A stretch of 64,000 nucleotides of DNA from Impatiens glandulifera (Eukaryota > Streptophyta > Magnoliopsida > Ericales > Balsaminaceae), in assembly GCF_907164915.1 (NCBI RefSeq), contig NC_061862.1, forward strand, positions 7,551,505 to 7,615,504, in the 5' to 3' direction. The position numbers were made by a program, and so were the translations under genes. The notes under the pieces were generated by a model that had not been told where the DNA came from, did no database searches, and saw only the letters and a program-made list of their open reading frames with translations. Below, one piece after another: positions 31,828-43,039 of the stretch (its first letter is position 1; every line of letters starts with the position of its first letter).

Positions 31828-34068
31828 ATGGTATCAAAGCTCGGTTTGAGCAAGATTCAGATCAATCTTGAGGGATTTTAGAAAGGTCTTTAACGCTGGC
31901 TAATGATATGGAGGAGAAAGTTGACAAGGTTCAATAAATAACAAGCAAGAGATCAACACAGAAATTTGCACATTGGGAATTCTAGTGGCAGCCAATCTCA
32001 AGCATGAAGACTGCGATTGACAAGTTCGATGGCAATGAAGATTTTGCATCTGGAAGCGAAAAATTAGGGCTCTCTTGGCACAACAACATCTTTTGCAAAC
32101 CCTAGAAGAATCAGTCTTATGGACACCAGAGATTAGTAAATATCAAAAGAGTGAATGATAGAGACATCAATTGACATGATCATTTTTCATCTCTCAGATT
32201 CTGTGATCTGATTGATAGAAAATGAGAAGCTTCTGTCATCAATGTAGAGGCGCTTAAATGAGTTGTTTCAATATGAGTCTTTGAACAATAAGATTTACTT
32301 GAAGGAGAGGTTGTTCAGTTATAAGATGATGTCAGAAAAAACTTTTATTCAAAATCTTGATGAGTTCTTGAAACTCAATATTGAGTTAGAAAACTCAAGC
32401 GATAACGAAGCAATGAACAATGAAAACTAGACAATAATCATCCTCAACTCTCTTCCAGAATCCTATAAGGAAGTCCGTAATGCAATCAAGTATTGACGAA
32501 CAAGTATCACTCTTGAAGATGTGATTTCAGCATTGAAATCGAGAGAGTTGGAATTAAGGATAGACAAGAAAGCGAGCTCGAATGGAGAGAATTACATGGT
32601 CAAAGGGAAAAAACTTTTACAAAAGGTAACCTCGCACCAACAACAAATCGAAAGAGAATAAAAGTAAAATATAGTAATCAGAATCCACAGAAACAAGAAA
32701 GTTCTATCATTGTGGTAAGGTTGGTCATCTTCGAAACCACTACTATATTTGGCTGAAAGATATTAAGAAAAAGCAAGTGAAGATTAAAGAATTTGCGAAT
32801 TATGGTGATGGATATGATAGTAGAGAGGTCCTAATGACGTCAATGGAAGATGCTAGAGGGACCGGGTTCTTGATTCTAGTTGTATTTTCTTACATAAAAT
32901 ATTGGATTTCTAATTTTCAGAATTTGAGTGGTTGCAATGTGCCAATGGAAAATAGCAATGCATGTTAAGTAGAAGGTATTTGAGATGTTAGTATAAAAAT
33001 GTTCGATGATGTTGTGAGGGTCCTGAAACAAGTCAAGTTCGTGCCTCATTTGTCATAAATCAAATAGTATCTGTGAAGATGAAGATCATAAAGAAAAAAG
33101 GGTAGTGATTCAAGACATCAAGCAAGAAGGGTGAAGCTGCAATGACAACAACATATTTGGTGAATCGATGTCCATCGACAGTAATTGAGTTCAAAACTCC
33201 TGAAAAATGTGGACTGTTAAGCCTCCGGATCTGTCTCATCTTAGACCATTTGGATGCAAGCTCATCTAAAAGAAGGTAAGTCAGAGCCAAAACTTTTAAG
33301 TGTACCCTTAAGGAGTGAAATGTTATATATTGTGGTTGAGATAGTCTGGTGGTTTTGATACCATAATCAGTAGAGACATACTATTCAATGAAGATGAGTT
33401 TGCGTGTCTCTCTCACAATCACTTTAGTATTAATCATGGTGACTCGGGTATAAGCGAACAATGGACAAATGCATATTCAATTTTATTAATATTTCAGCAA
33501 GTTAGTAGTATTGGCCAAATGAAGAGTAATACATGAGATCATTGTCAAGTGCAGCCATTGGTTTCAGATCAAGACATTGAAATAGTTGTTGATAATAATA
33601 TGGAGTTTACTTGTACAAATGTTGAACATGTTGTGGCACAAGACGAAAAAGTTACAAATCAATTGGAAGCTAGTTATCAATTCACAAGAGACATGGAAAA
33701 TAGACAATCAAAACCCACCCAGAGGTATGGGTTCTCAATTTATACCGATATGTTGACATGTGCGTTTATGACAACAGTTGAGTTAGAGAAAACTGAGTCG
33801 GAAGATTTCAAAAAGGCTTTGAGTTCTAGTGACAGATCCAAGTGGATAGAAGTTATGAAGGAAGAAATGAATTCTCTTTTATAAGAATTCAACTTGGGAT
33901 ATTGTTCCGAGACATGTCAAATAATCTGTGATCAAGTGAAAATAGATATATAAGATAAAGAAGGTATTTCGATTCAAAATAGGTTCAAGTACAAAACAAG
34001 ATTAGTTGCTAAGGGGTTCTCTCAAAAAGAAGGAGTAGACTATAATGAGATATTCTCACTAGTTGTGT
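31828..34068 (+). pseudogene. Copia A gag-pol remnants, left part
   Basis: A gag region (about 31915-32680, KFDGNEDF near its start), then a damaged zinc knuckle (YHCGKVGHLRNHYY: the first and last Cys of CCHC are changed) at 32705-32755. It then jumps past protease and the integrase core to the integrase C-terminal region (33140-33290, LVNRCPSTVIEFKTPEK) and the RT N-terminus (33549-34068, KWIEVMKEEMNSLL). Stops throughout. The last 322 bp are duplicated after Copia B. Confidence 0.8.
33747..34068 (+). repeat. 322-bp direct repeat, left copy, next to Copia B
   Basis: Identical to 38951-39272 except for three substitutions. It lies immediately left of the 5' LTR of Copia B and belongs to Copia A's RT. 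Confidence 0.97.
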
Positions 34069-34299
34069 TGGAAATAATGAATGAGTCATCATTGGGTAAC
34101 GTATAAGTGGCTTGGGGAATATAAATATTTCCACCTTGGTTAATGTCTAAGTCAAACATTGGAAGTGGAGTAGTGGTTTGAGTAATGTAAAGGTTCCTAG
34201 GGAAGTGTAAATGTTTCTTGTTTCTTGTATATAAATAGGGTTCTCCCCCTCTCATGTAATCAATATAAAATATATAATATATTACAACTTTTCTCTACA
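34069..34299 (+). mobile_element. 5' LTR of Copia B
   Basis: 231 bp, TGGAAATAATG...TCTCTACA. Contains TATATAAATAGG as TATA box about 75 bp before its end. It differs from the 3' LTR at roughly 8-10 positions. Confidence 0.95.
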
Positions 34300-34314
34300 T
34301 GGTATCGGAGCGGG
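34300..34314 (+). other. Primer-binding site of Copia B
   Basis: TGGTATCGGAGCGGG directly after the LTR; an iMet-tRNA-type PBS. Confidence 0.88.
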
Positions 34315-34416
34315 TACTTGTGTCTTGACTCTCTTTCAGCACTATCTTTACTTTCTCATATTCCTTTTTAGCACTGTTGTGCTGTTTAGTTTGAAATTTC
34401 AGAGTATTCTCTGCTT

Positions 34417-35530
34417 TTGTTAAACACGACAATGACCACTTTCAGGAGCAATTTTTTTTATGGGCACTCAACCGGGAGGATGACCTCGGTTCTTTTGAAT
34501 GAAAAGAACTACATCACTTGGGCGCGGTCAACAACTATTTTTCTCAAAGGGAAGCTCAAATTTGGCCATATTTTTGGGATATCAACGAAACCAACCATAT
34601 CAGAGAAATCCACTAAGGAAGATCAGAAAAGGGCCGAGGAATGGGAAGCCCATGACTATCAAATCATGAGTTGGCTTCTAAATTCCATGGAGCCGAGAAT
34701 TTCCGAATTTTTCTTAGGCAAAAATTCAGCAAAAGAAATTTGGGATTCGGTCAAGAAAAGATATGGAAATACTCAAAATTATGCTCACATATATCAACTG
34801 AAATCTAAAATCCAGTCCCTCAAAAAGGGATCGAAGTCGGTTACCGAAATTTTTGGTGAGTTAACTAGAAGACGAAAAGAACTCATGATGTACTTACCTC
34901 GTACCAACGATGAGAATATCTTGCAAGAGCGAGATGAATAAGAAGGGATATACCAGTTGCTTGTCTCCCTCGATCTGAGTTGGGACGCCATCCGTGCTCA
35001 AATCCTCATGACGTCTACTCTTCTAGATTTCGATGATGTTGTCTCAAGGCTACAACAAGAGGAGACACGGAGAAGCACCATGGGAGGTGAGGGGCAAACA
35101 ACAGGTGAAAATCAAGCATTTTTTGGTCACAAATCCCAAAATTTTCAACGAACCAGCAATCTCTTCTGTAATCATTGTAAGAAACAGGGTCATGCTAAGG
35201 AGTTTTGCTTCAAACTCTATCCTCATCTTCGTGCGGCAAAGAAGAATGGCGAAGAAAAAGGTAGAAATTTTAATGGGATAAACCCGAAAGGATTTCTCGC
35301 TCAAAACAATGGAGGAGAAAGCAATGATCAAATGGGCTAGAAAACTAGACCAACTACTGGACAACACAACTTTAACATATCAGCAGGGTCAAACAATCAA
35401 ACAGATTTCAATAATCTTTTTGATCAGTTTACCAAATTCATGCAAACACAAGAGGCTCGGTCCACATCCAAAGTGGACCCAGGTATATTTTCAAAATATT
35501 TTACATATTTTTGCAAAAATTCTAATTATT
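34417..35530 (+). pseudogene. Copia B gag
   Basis: One continuous frame apart from stops at 34939-34941 (TAA) and 35338-35340 (TAG). The N-terminal part has LNEKNYITWARSTTIFLKGK and the UBN2 gag core (YAHIYQLKSKIQSLKKG). A zinc knuckle follows, CNHCKKQGHAKEFCFKLYP (35167-35223). The frame continues into protease at about 35530, so gag and pol were one polyprotein, as is usual for Copia. Confidence 0.9.
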
Positions 35531-38500
35531 GGGTAGTTGATTCAGGAGCATCAGATCATATGACTGGAAATAAAAATATTTTTTTTGGATTTTTTCATTA
35601 AAAATTCACAACAAAGTGTTAAAACAGCTAATGATTCAAATATGCCTATCTTAAGAACTGAGTCTATCAGAGTATTTTCAAAAAATGTTGATAATGTTCT
35701 TTATGTTCCACAATTATCTCCTAACTTATTATCTGTTAGCAAAATAACTAAAGATCTTAAATGTCTTGTTATTTTTTCTAATGAATGTGTTGTGTTTCAG
35801 GACAAGTTGACAGGAATGAAGATTGGTGAAGGACAACTTGTAAACGATATTTATATTGTTGATCTTTCTAGATGTGCTTTCAATTCATACACTAATTTTG
35901 AGCAAGATTTATGGCATCAAAGGCTAGGACATCCTTCTAATAAAGTTGTAAAATATCTTTTTCGAATAGATAATTTTTGTTCAAATTGTGATATTTGTCA
36001 ATTTTCAAAACAAACCAAACTTCCTTTTCCCATCTCTATAAATAAAATCAAATCTCCTCTCGAATTGATACATTCAGATGTATGGGGTCATGCACCTATC
36101 GATTCGTATAATAATTTTAGATATTATGTTAGCTTCATCGATGATTTCTCAAGAACAACTTGGATTTATCTTTTAACTTCAAAAGTGGAAGTGTATGAAA
36201 AAATTTTGGAATTTAATTCATTTGCAGAAAATCATTTTAATGCAACAATTAAAAACTTTCGATCTGATAATGGTACTGAATACATTAACTCAAAATTTTC
36301 AAACTTCTTTAAATCAAAGGGCATTGTTCATCAAAAAACTTGTCCTCATACACCTGCCCAAAATGGAGTTGCTGAACGAAAAAATAGACACCTTCTTGAG
36401 GTAACCTGAGCTTTACTTTTCCAGTCTAATGTCCCTAAGAGATTTTGGTCTGATGCCCTTCTCGTTGCGGTTCACCTTATAAACAGAATTCCTACCTCTG
36501 TATTGAATGGAAAAGCTCCACTCAATGTCGTAAATAACAAAGAAATCTCTTATGAACATTTGCGTGTTTTCGGTTGCACATGTTTTGTTCACACTAGTCG
36601 CACCGATAAACTTAGTACAACTTCCATTAAAGCTTTGTTTCTTGGATATCCAACGACTCAGAAAGGGTACAAATGTTATGATTTTGAAACTAATAAAATT
36701 TACATATCTAGAAATGTTATATTTAGAGAGCATGAGCCATTTTTCAAAGAAAAAATTACTGATTATGATTCTTTTAACGATTTTATCCCTACTCTTAACC
36801 CTTTTACAGATGTAACTACAGGAAATGAAGCATTAAGGTCATGCTCATGCTCAGGGGGAGATGAGGTACCAAGGACCAAAGATAACATGGAATCTGATAT
36901 CATCTCAGGGGTAGAATTAAAGAGTTCAACCTATTCAAGAGAAAATCAGGAGTCACATGGTTCGGAAAATCCATAAAAACAAGAAAGACAACCTATTTTA
37001 GAAGAAGTTCGTGAAAACCTATCAGGATATGAGGGTGTAAGGAGGTCCGTGCGTCCTAGACGACCACCTGCAAAACTTGATGACTATATTTCTTATAAGG
37101 TATCCTACCCTATTCAACAATTTTTATCTTATGAAAAAATTTCTCCAACACATTTTTATTTTTTAACTTGTTTAGATAACATTGAGCCTAAAAATTTTCA
37201 AGAAGTTGTTTCTAATCCTCTATGGCAACAAGCTATGGGTGAGGAACTAGAAGCATTTGAAAAAAATCATACTTGGGATATTGTTGTTCCTCATATAGGA
37301 AAAAGACATGTCGGCTGTAAATGGGTATATAAAATAAAATATGATAGTAATGGTAAAATAGATAGATACAAGGCACGTCTTGTAGTAAAGAGATATACTC
37401 AAACATATGGTATAGATTATGAGGAAACATTTACCCCCGTAGCCAAAATGAACACGGTTAGAATTCTTTTATCGATTGACACTAATAAAAATTGGAATAT
37501 TTTTCAAATGGATGTAAAAAATGCTTTTCTCCAGGGTGATTTAGAGGAGGAAGTGTATATGGATCTTCCCCCAGGTTACAAAGACAACTTGAGTTCTAAA
37601 CTTGTTTGTAAACTTAATAAAGCTATATATGGATTAAAACAATCTCCCCGTGCTTGGTATGCTAAATTAAGTAATGCTCTTCTTTAAAATGGATTCACAA
37701 AAAGTACGGCAGATTCCTCCCTATTTATTAAAAAATTCTCTCTTTTTGTTCTTATATATGTTGATGATATTATAATTACTGGGAACAATGACGAAGAAAT
37801 AAATAAAGTTAAAAAGTATTTACAAAAAACTGTTGATATCAAAGACTTAAGTATTCTTAAATATTTTCTTAGAGTAGAGATAGCCCATTCACAAAAAGGG
37901 TTATTCTTGTCTCAAAGAAAATATACTTTAGATTTATTAAATGAAACAGGGAAGTTGGGATTAAAGCCAACTTATACTCTAATGGACACCACTACTAAAC
38001 TTAATTCTGAAGATGGTGAGTTGTTAGTGGATATTGGCAGGTATCAAAGGTTAGTTGGCAAACTTATATATTTAACTGTCACTAGACCATATATTACTTT
38101 TTCTGTTAGTGTAGTGAGCCAGTTTATGCATGCTCCACGAACAAGTCATCTAAAAACAATCGAAAGAATACTTCGATATCTCAAGGCTACTCCGGGGCAA
38201 GGAATCTGGCTTAAAAGAAATCAGTGCTTAAACATCATTGGATACTCGGATGCAGACTGGGATGAAGTTCTGATAGAAAATCAACCAGTGGATTCTGTAC
38301 ATTTGTTGGCGGGAATTTAATCACTTGGCGCAGCAAGAAGCAAAACGTGGTTGCAAGATCCAGCGCTGAAGCAGAATACCGGGCTATGGCTACTATAGCT
38401 AGCGAACTTATTTGGATTAAGCATCTACTCCAAGATATGGGGATATCTCATAGTGAACCGATGAAAATATATTGCGACAACCAAGAAGCACGACATATCG

Positions 38501-38736
38501 CATCTAATCCCGTTTTTCATGAACGAACGAAACATATTGAAGTTGATTGTCACTTTATCAGGGAGAAAGTACAATCTGGAAAAATTGAAACACCTTACGT
38601 AATGAGTAAGAACCAGTTGGCCGACATCTTCACGAAGTCTCTAGATAGAACCTCCTTCGACCACATTCTTGACAAGTTAGGAGTTTTCAATCTATTCACT
38701 CCTAACTTGAGGGGGAGTATTGAAAATAATGAATGA
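35531..38736 (+). pseudogene. Copia B pol: protease, integrase, RT, RNase H
   Basis: Protease has the active-site DSGASDHM (35539). After a frameshift in a T-run near 35580, integrase follows: HHCC zinc finger (WHQRLGHP ... CDICQFSKQ), catalytic Asp in HSDVWG and RSDNGTEY and Glu in GVAERKNR. RT (37190-38000) carries the YVDD box near 37757. RNase H (38240-38700) carries SSAEAEYRAMA. Lesions: stops at 36407-36409, 36973-36978 and 37685-37687, and a double frameshift around 38250-38330. Domain order (INT before RT) is diagnostic of Copia. Few lesions over 3.2 kb indicate a fairly recent copy. Confidence 0.93.
38706..38720 (+). other. Polypurine tract of Copia B
   Basis: TTGAGGGGGAGTA directly before the 3' LTR, the typical plant Copia second-strand primer site. 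Confidence 0.85.
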
Positions 38737-38950
38737 GTCATCATTGGGTAACGTATAAGTGGCTTGGGGAATATAAATATTTCCACCTTGGTTAATGTCT
38801 AAGTCAAACATTGGAAGTGGAGTAGTGGTTTGAGTAATGTAAAGGTTCCTAGGGAAGTGTAAAGGTTTCTCGTATATTGTATATAAATAGGGTTCTCCCC
38901 TCTCATGTAATTAATATAAAATATATAATATATCACAACTTTTCTCTACA
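38721..38950 (+). mobile_element. 3' LTR of Copia B
   Basis: 230 bp, TGAAAATAATG...TCTCTACA, near-identical to 34069-34299. Confidence 0.95.
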
Positions 38951-39272
38951 GATATGTTGACATGTGCGTTTATGACAACAGTTGAGTTAGAGAAAACTGA
39001 GTCGGAAGATTTCAAAAAGGCTTTGAGTTCTAGTGACAGATCCAAGTGGATAGAAGTTATGAAGGAAGAAATGAATTCTCTTTTATAAGAATTCAACTTG
39101 GGATATTGTTCCGAGACATGTCAAATAATCTGTGATCAAGTGAAAATAGATATATAAGATAAAGAAGGTATTTCGATTCAAAATAGGTTCAAGTACAAAA
39201 TAAGATTAGTTGCTAAGGGATTCTCTCAAAAAGAAGGAGTAGACTATAATGAGATCTTCTCACTAGTTGTGT
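38951..39272 (+). repeat. 322-bp direct repeat, right copy, next to Copia B
   Basis: Starts at the first base after the 3' LTR of Copia B and repeats 33747-34068 (differences: C/T, G/A and A/C near its right end). Copia A's RT then continues from 39273 without a gap. Confidence 0.97.
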
Positions 39273-39658
39273 CAAGTACAAAACCATTTGAATCATGCTC
39301 TCGCTAGTAACTCAGTTCGATTTTGAGCTAGAACATATGGATGTTAAAAGTGTGTTTCTTCATGGAAATTTAAAGGAAACCATCTTCATGGAGCAGTCAG
39401 AAGGGTTCAAAGTTCAGCAAGAGAAAAATATGGTGTGTTTGTTTAGGAAGTCATTGTATGAACTCAAATAATCACCGAGGCAGTGGTATTTATGGTTTGA
39501 TGCGTTTATTACTCAACAAGGCTTCATGATGAGCAACTATGATACTTGTTTATATGGAAGTATACTTGAAGTTGATTATCTTCTGCTGTATGTAGATGAT
39601 ATGATACTAATCAACAAAGAAACTTCGAGTGTAAAAAAAAGTTGAAGACTGTTCTATG
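39273..39658 (+). pseudogene. Copia A RT, right part
   Basis: Encodes MDVKSVFLHGNLKETIFMEQ, SPRQWYLWFDAF and YVDDMILIN (RT catalytic box), with stops. At about 39640-39658 the sequence jumps into the middle of the 3' LTR, so RNase H and the LTR start are deleted. Confidence 0.85.
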
Positions 39659-39922
39659 TTCCAAGTTACTTATATAAATAGATAAGTAATTCACACTAGT
39701 GAGAGATATGATATAAGTGTGAGTGATATGAAAAGAATAAGTGTGTAATTGAAACATTTGATTGTGATAGTGGAATCGAGTTCCTAACAAAGGTCGACGG
39801 AGACGTAGACCAATTTTTAGGTTGAACTCCGATATCAAATCTTGTGTTGTTGTATTCTCTTTGTGATTGCTTGTTGTTAAATAACGCATTTCTTTGATTG
39901 ATCAAGGGAGAATTTCCCTACA
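39659..39922 (+). mobile_element. 3' LTR of Copia A, 5'-truncated
   Basis: Matches 31565-31827. Ends CCCTACA, followed by the TCTCG target duplication (39923-39927). Confidence 0.9.
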
Positions 39923-40180
39923 TCTCGGATCATAATTTCATGTCGGATGTATGAAAGTGGTGAGTAGATCACACGTCGGTTGTGGGAAGACTATCGTTTA
40001 TCCTTCTTTTAAACTTAAAAATCTCAATTTTTTTTATTAAAGAATGAAGGTGAGTAAACGTTCTAACATTAATATTCTCAAGCAGTCTGTCTATTTAAAG
40101 TTAAACTTTGAACACAATTTTACATTTGAATGCATCTTGCATTCTTTTTAAAAAAAGTTAACCCTTTTTTAAAAAAAAAC
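39923..40180 (+). mobile_element. LINE 2, right part and 3' tail
   Basis: Resumes after Copia A and ends TTGAATGCATCTTGCATTC, AAAAAAAGTTAACC, A-rich, similar to the tail of the first LINE (30590-30650). RT is missing, so LINE 2 was internally deleted. Confidence 0.65.
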
Positions 40181-40366
40181 TAATGTTTCTCAATCAATTG
40201 ATAAAATCGACAGGTTAGAGGAAGAACGAGATCAACCTTCAAATCTCTAACAACATATTTTAAACCTCTAACATATTCTTCCTAATGGAAAAACTCAATT
40301 TTCTTTATAAATGAGAATAAGACGCAAGACAAAAGTCATGATGTAAGTGGTTTAAAGAGATGGATT

Positions 40367-40885
40367 TTCAATTAATATGAACATATTGTTGTGTTAATAT
40401 AAATTTTTATTTGCGTATAAAGAAAGAGAATGATATATCCATACTCCAAAAGAGGTGAAATTAATAATTCCACAAATTAATTCCTCGAAACCTAATTATA
40501 AGTAACAAGACTACGGCATATTGTAATTGTACCATATACAAGCTAGTTGTTACTACCATTTTATCCAAAAAAAAGCCTACTAAATTCCAAATAGATGATT
40601 TATAGTTTGAATGTATGAACTATAGAAATCAAATAATCCAACAAAAAATATAACCAATTCCTCTATGCAACAAACCATTCTTCTCCCTTTCGTTTATCTC
40701 CACTCTTGTCTGATCTCCTTTCCATGTCTGCATCATAGTGTGCAGCATCCAGAGTCTACACCAATATGGTAAATAATAAGGCCCTGTTTGATCTACGGTG
40801 TGAAATAATCTTCTTTAATCAGGTTATTTGGGTATGGGTATAAATATATACCCAATTTTTTTGGTAGATAATCCTTTGACGAGTA
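40367..40885. repeat. Second copy of the 27.0-27.8 kb dispersed repeat
   Basis: Same orientation as 27005-27790, lacking that copy's internal tandem duplication. Shared phrases include AGAATGATATATCCATACTC and CTGTTTGATCTACG. Confidence 0.75.
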
Positions 40886-41022
40886 GATTGTTTACTGTAA
40901 ATTGAATTATTTGAAATTAATTCAGGCTTCACGATTTGGCAATATTACATATATTTTTTTCATCAAACAAGGTTACTATCCAAATAATCTTAACTAATAA
41001 CCCTATATATCAAACAAGGCCC
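40780..41022. mobile_element. Putative MITE
   Basis: GGCCCTGTTTGATC at 40781 and, inverted, ATATCAAACAAGGCCC ending at 41022. The terminal repeats match over about 14 bp with one gap. No clear target duplication. The left part is shared with 27690-27790. Confidence 0.45.
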
Positions 41023-41449
41023 AAGAAAAAACATGCTAATTCAATTGAAGAACAAAACATAACTCAAAAAGATATTTTGTTTAGAAAAAATGCTCATAAT
41101 ACACTAATCAAGTAAGTGTAATAAGCAAAAGCCAAACAGTCTTGTGATTGAAAAACACAAAGTATCAAATTTCAGAAAAACAAAGTTATAATAATTTCTC
41201 CTGTTAATAATAATAATCCATAAACCTCCACAATTGCTAAAATGCTAAACTACAACCATAGTTAGTAGCTTTAAATCTTTGCCTCCTCCTCCTTAGATCT
41301 ATCAATTCATCCTAAAACACTATCAAATATTCCATTTTTCAAATAATCTTAGTAACCCTAATTAATACCTATAACAATTCTCAAACAAAGATTATACACT
41401 AATAAATAATCAAGGGTGGGTAGTAGTATGTATAATATAATACCTGTGC
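41023..41449. other. AT-rich stretch, no gene seen
   Basis: No recognisable element or coding frame. It lies directly downstream (3') of the SPT16 pseudogene and could include its former 3' UTR. Confidence 0.5.
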
Positions 41450-42274
41450 TTATCTGAATTTGGGTCTTTTCGCCATCCCGCCTCCATGATGATGATTATT
41501 AGTATCATTCCTCCGTGTCCTCTCCTCTTCTTCACTATCAGACTCCTCCTCCGCCCCTTTCTCTCTATCGGCTTTACTCGCTTCTTCCTCCGATCCCTCG
41601 TCGGAGTCCTCTTCCTCTTTGTCGTCAGACTCCACCAACAACAATTCCTCACTATCATCCTCATCTTCGGATTCCGACTGCCCATCATCCGATTCATATC
41701 CGTGGTGGGAGGACTCCTGGGAGTTGTCCGAATCCGAAACTAAATCCTCCATGTTAAGAAGCTCCCACCGGCCGTCCTCTATAAACATGTTATGAAACTC
41801 CCACCAGCCGTCCTCTATAAACTGGAGACCTTGAAACTGCGGCTGTCCCCACAGCACGTTCGTTCGGTTAACAAAGTTTTGGAAGTCGGTGTTGATTCTA
41901 ATCTTACTGCTCCACAGTTTCTTCACGAGTTCAATCACTTGGACAGAGAACTGAAAGTCTTTCGTCTTCTTGTTTCCCAACCCGACATGAAACGGGACCA
42001 TGCTGCCTAGAATCGGTAACAGGATCGCTTCGTTCTTCTGGTCGATCTAAATCGTGAAATCCTTCGGACGAGGCGGAATATCGTTCACGTTCTTGTAAGA
42101 AACCAACTCACCCAAGCCAAACCTGACTCCCGCGGCCAGCCTCCTGGCAGTTTCCTCGTTCTTCTGACGCACAAGTTTGGCTTGATGATGCCTTCGTAAT
42201 TCCTCTTTCGACATCTTCGTAATGCCTACCTGAGAGTCGCCTCCGAAGGTAACGATGATTGGGATACGAAACAC
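41450..42274 (-). pseudogene. SPT16: FACT subunit SPT16 pseudogene (C-terminal part, internally deleted)
   Basis: SPT16 is the large subunit of the histone chaperone FACT. From 42274 the frame gives KMSKEELRRHHQAKL, RQKNEETARRLA, YKNVNDIPPRPKD, then TAG at 42049-42047, IDQKNEAILLPILGSMVPFHV. It skips most of the middle domain to GLGNKKTKDFQF, then FQNFVNRTNVLWGQPQFQG, another skip, FIEDG.WE.. repeated twice in tandem (about 41825-41755), and the long acidic C-terminal tail (SEDEDDSEELLLVESDD). These blocks match plant SPT16 in the right order, with two large deletions. A separate exon-like block may lie at 42358-42440. The TAG replaces a codon that is Gln in SPT16 as I recall it. Confidence 0.85.
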
Positions 42275-43039
42275 ACAATTACATTCATATGAGAAATGAT
42301 CAAATCGATAAAAACTAAGGATAAGAAGATCGAGAAAACAAATAGATGAATCATTACCAGTTGAGTAGTTTCGAGGAGGCTCCGTGAAAGAGTTTAAAAT
42401 TCGTCAGAGAAGCGATCTTGATCACCCGCGAAAAGAAGAAGATGAAAGGGAGATAAATAGATTTATCCTGGAAATTTGATCAAATGACCCTCAAAAATAA
42501 CCTTAATAATTTAAATTTTTATATTTAAACTTTTTTTTTTAAATTTGGACAATTTTACCCTTTTCATTATTTATTTTTTTAATCTTTTTCCTTCCTCATT
42601 TTACATTTCCCAATCCCACCAACCCACTTTCTCTCTTCTCCTTTACCCTGCGACCCAATGCCACTTCCATCAGCATCACCTGCCATCACTCCGCAACGCC
42701 GGTCACCAGCAACGCCGGAGGACGACGAGATCAAACAGCATCGCCGTGTAGACCTGACCGGCAGCATCGTCTTCAAAATGGATATGTTCATTTCTTTCAT
42801 TCTCAATTTAGCTGAAGAACACTCTATATGTTTGGTACGTTTGAAATATTGTGTCATACGTTTGAAATCTATCAAAATGGGTATGTTTACTGAACGACCC
42901 ACGACTCACGCACAACGACCCACGCACCACGCAAAATGGATATGTTTACTGATTTTTCAGGTTGATCTCAAAATAGAAAATGATGCCAACATTCAGTCAA
43001 CCTACTTAATTCAAAAAATTCAAGATACAACGGTTGCAA
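42275..43039. other. Mixed noncoding segment
   Basis: 42358-42440 may be the leader of the SPT16 locus. 42655-42775 is a GC-richer stretch of unknown origin. 42896-42941 carries a G-rich motif (on the - strand GCGTGGTGCGTGGGTCG) like that of the second MULE family. 42955-42995 is a scrap of Gypsy RNase H (VDLKIENDAN). Confidence 0.5.
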
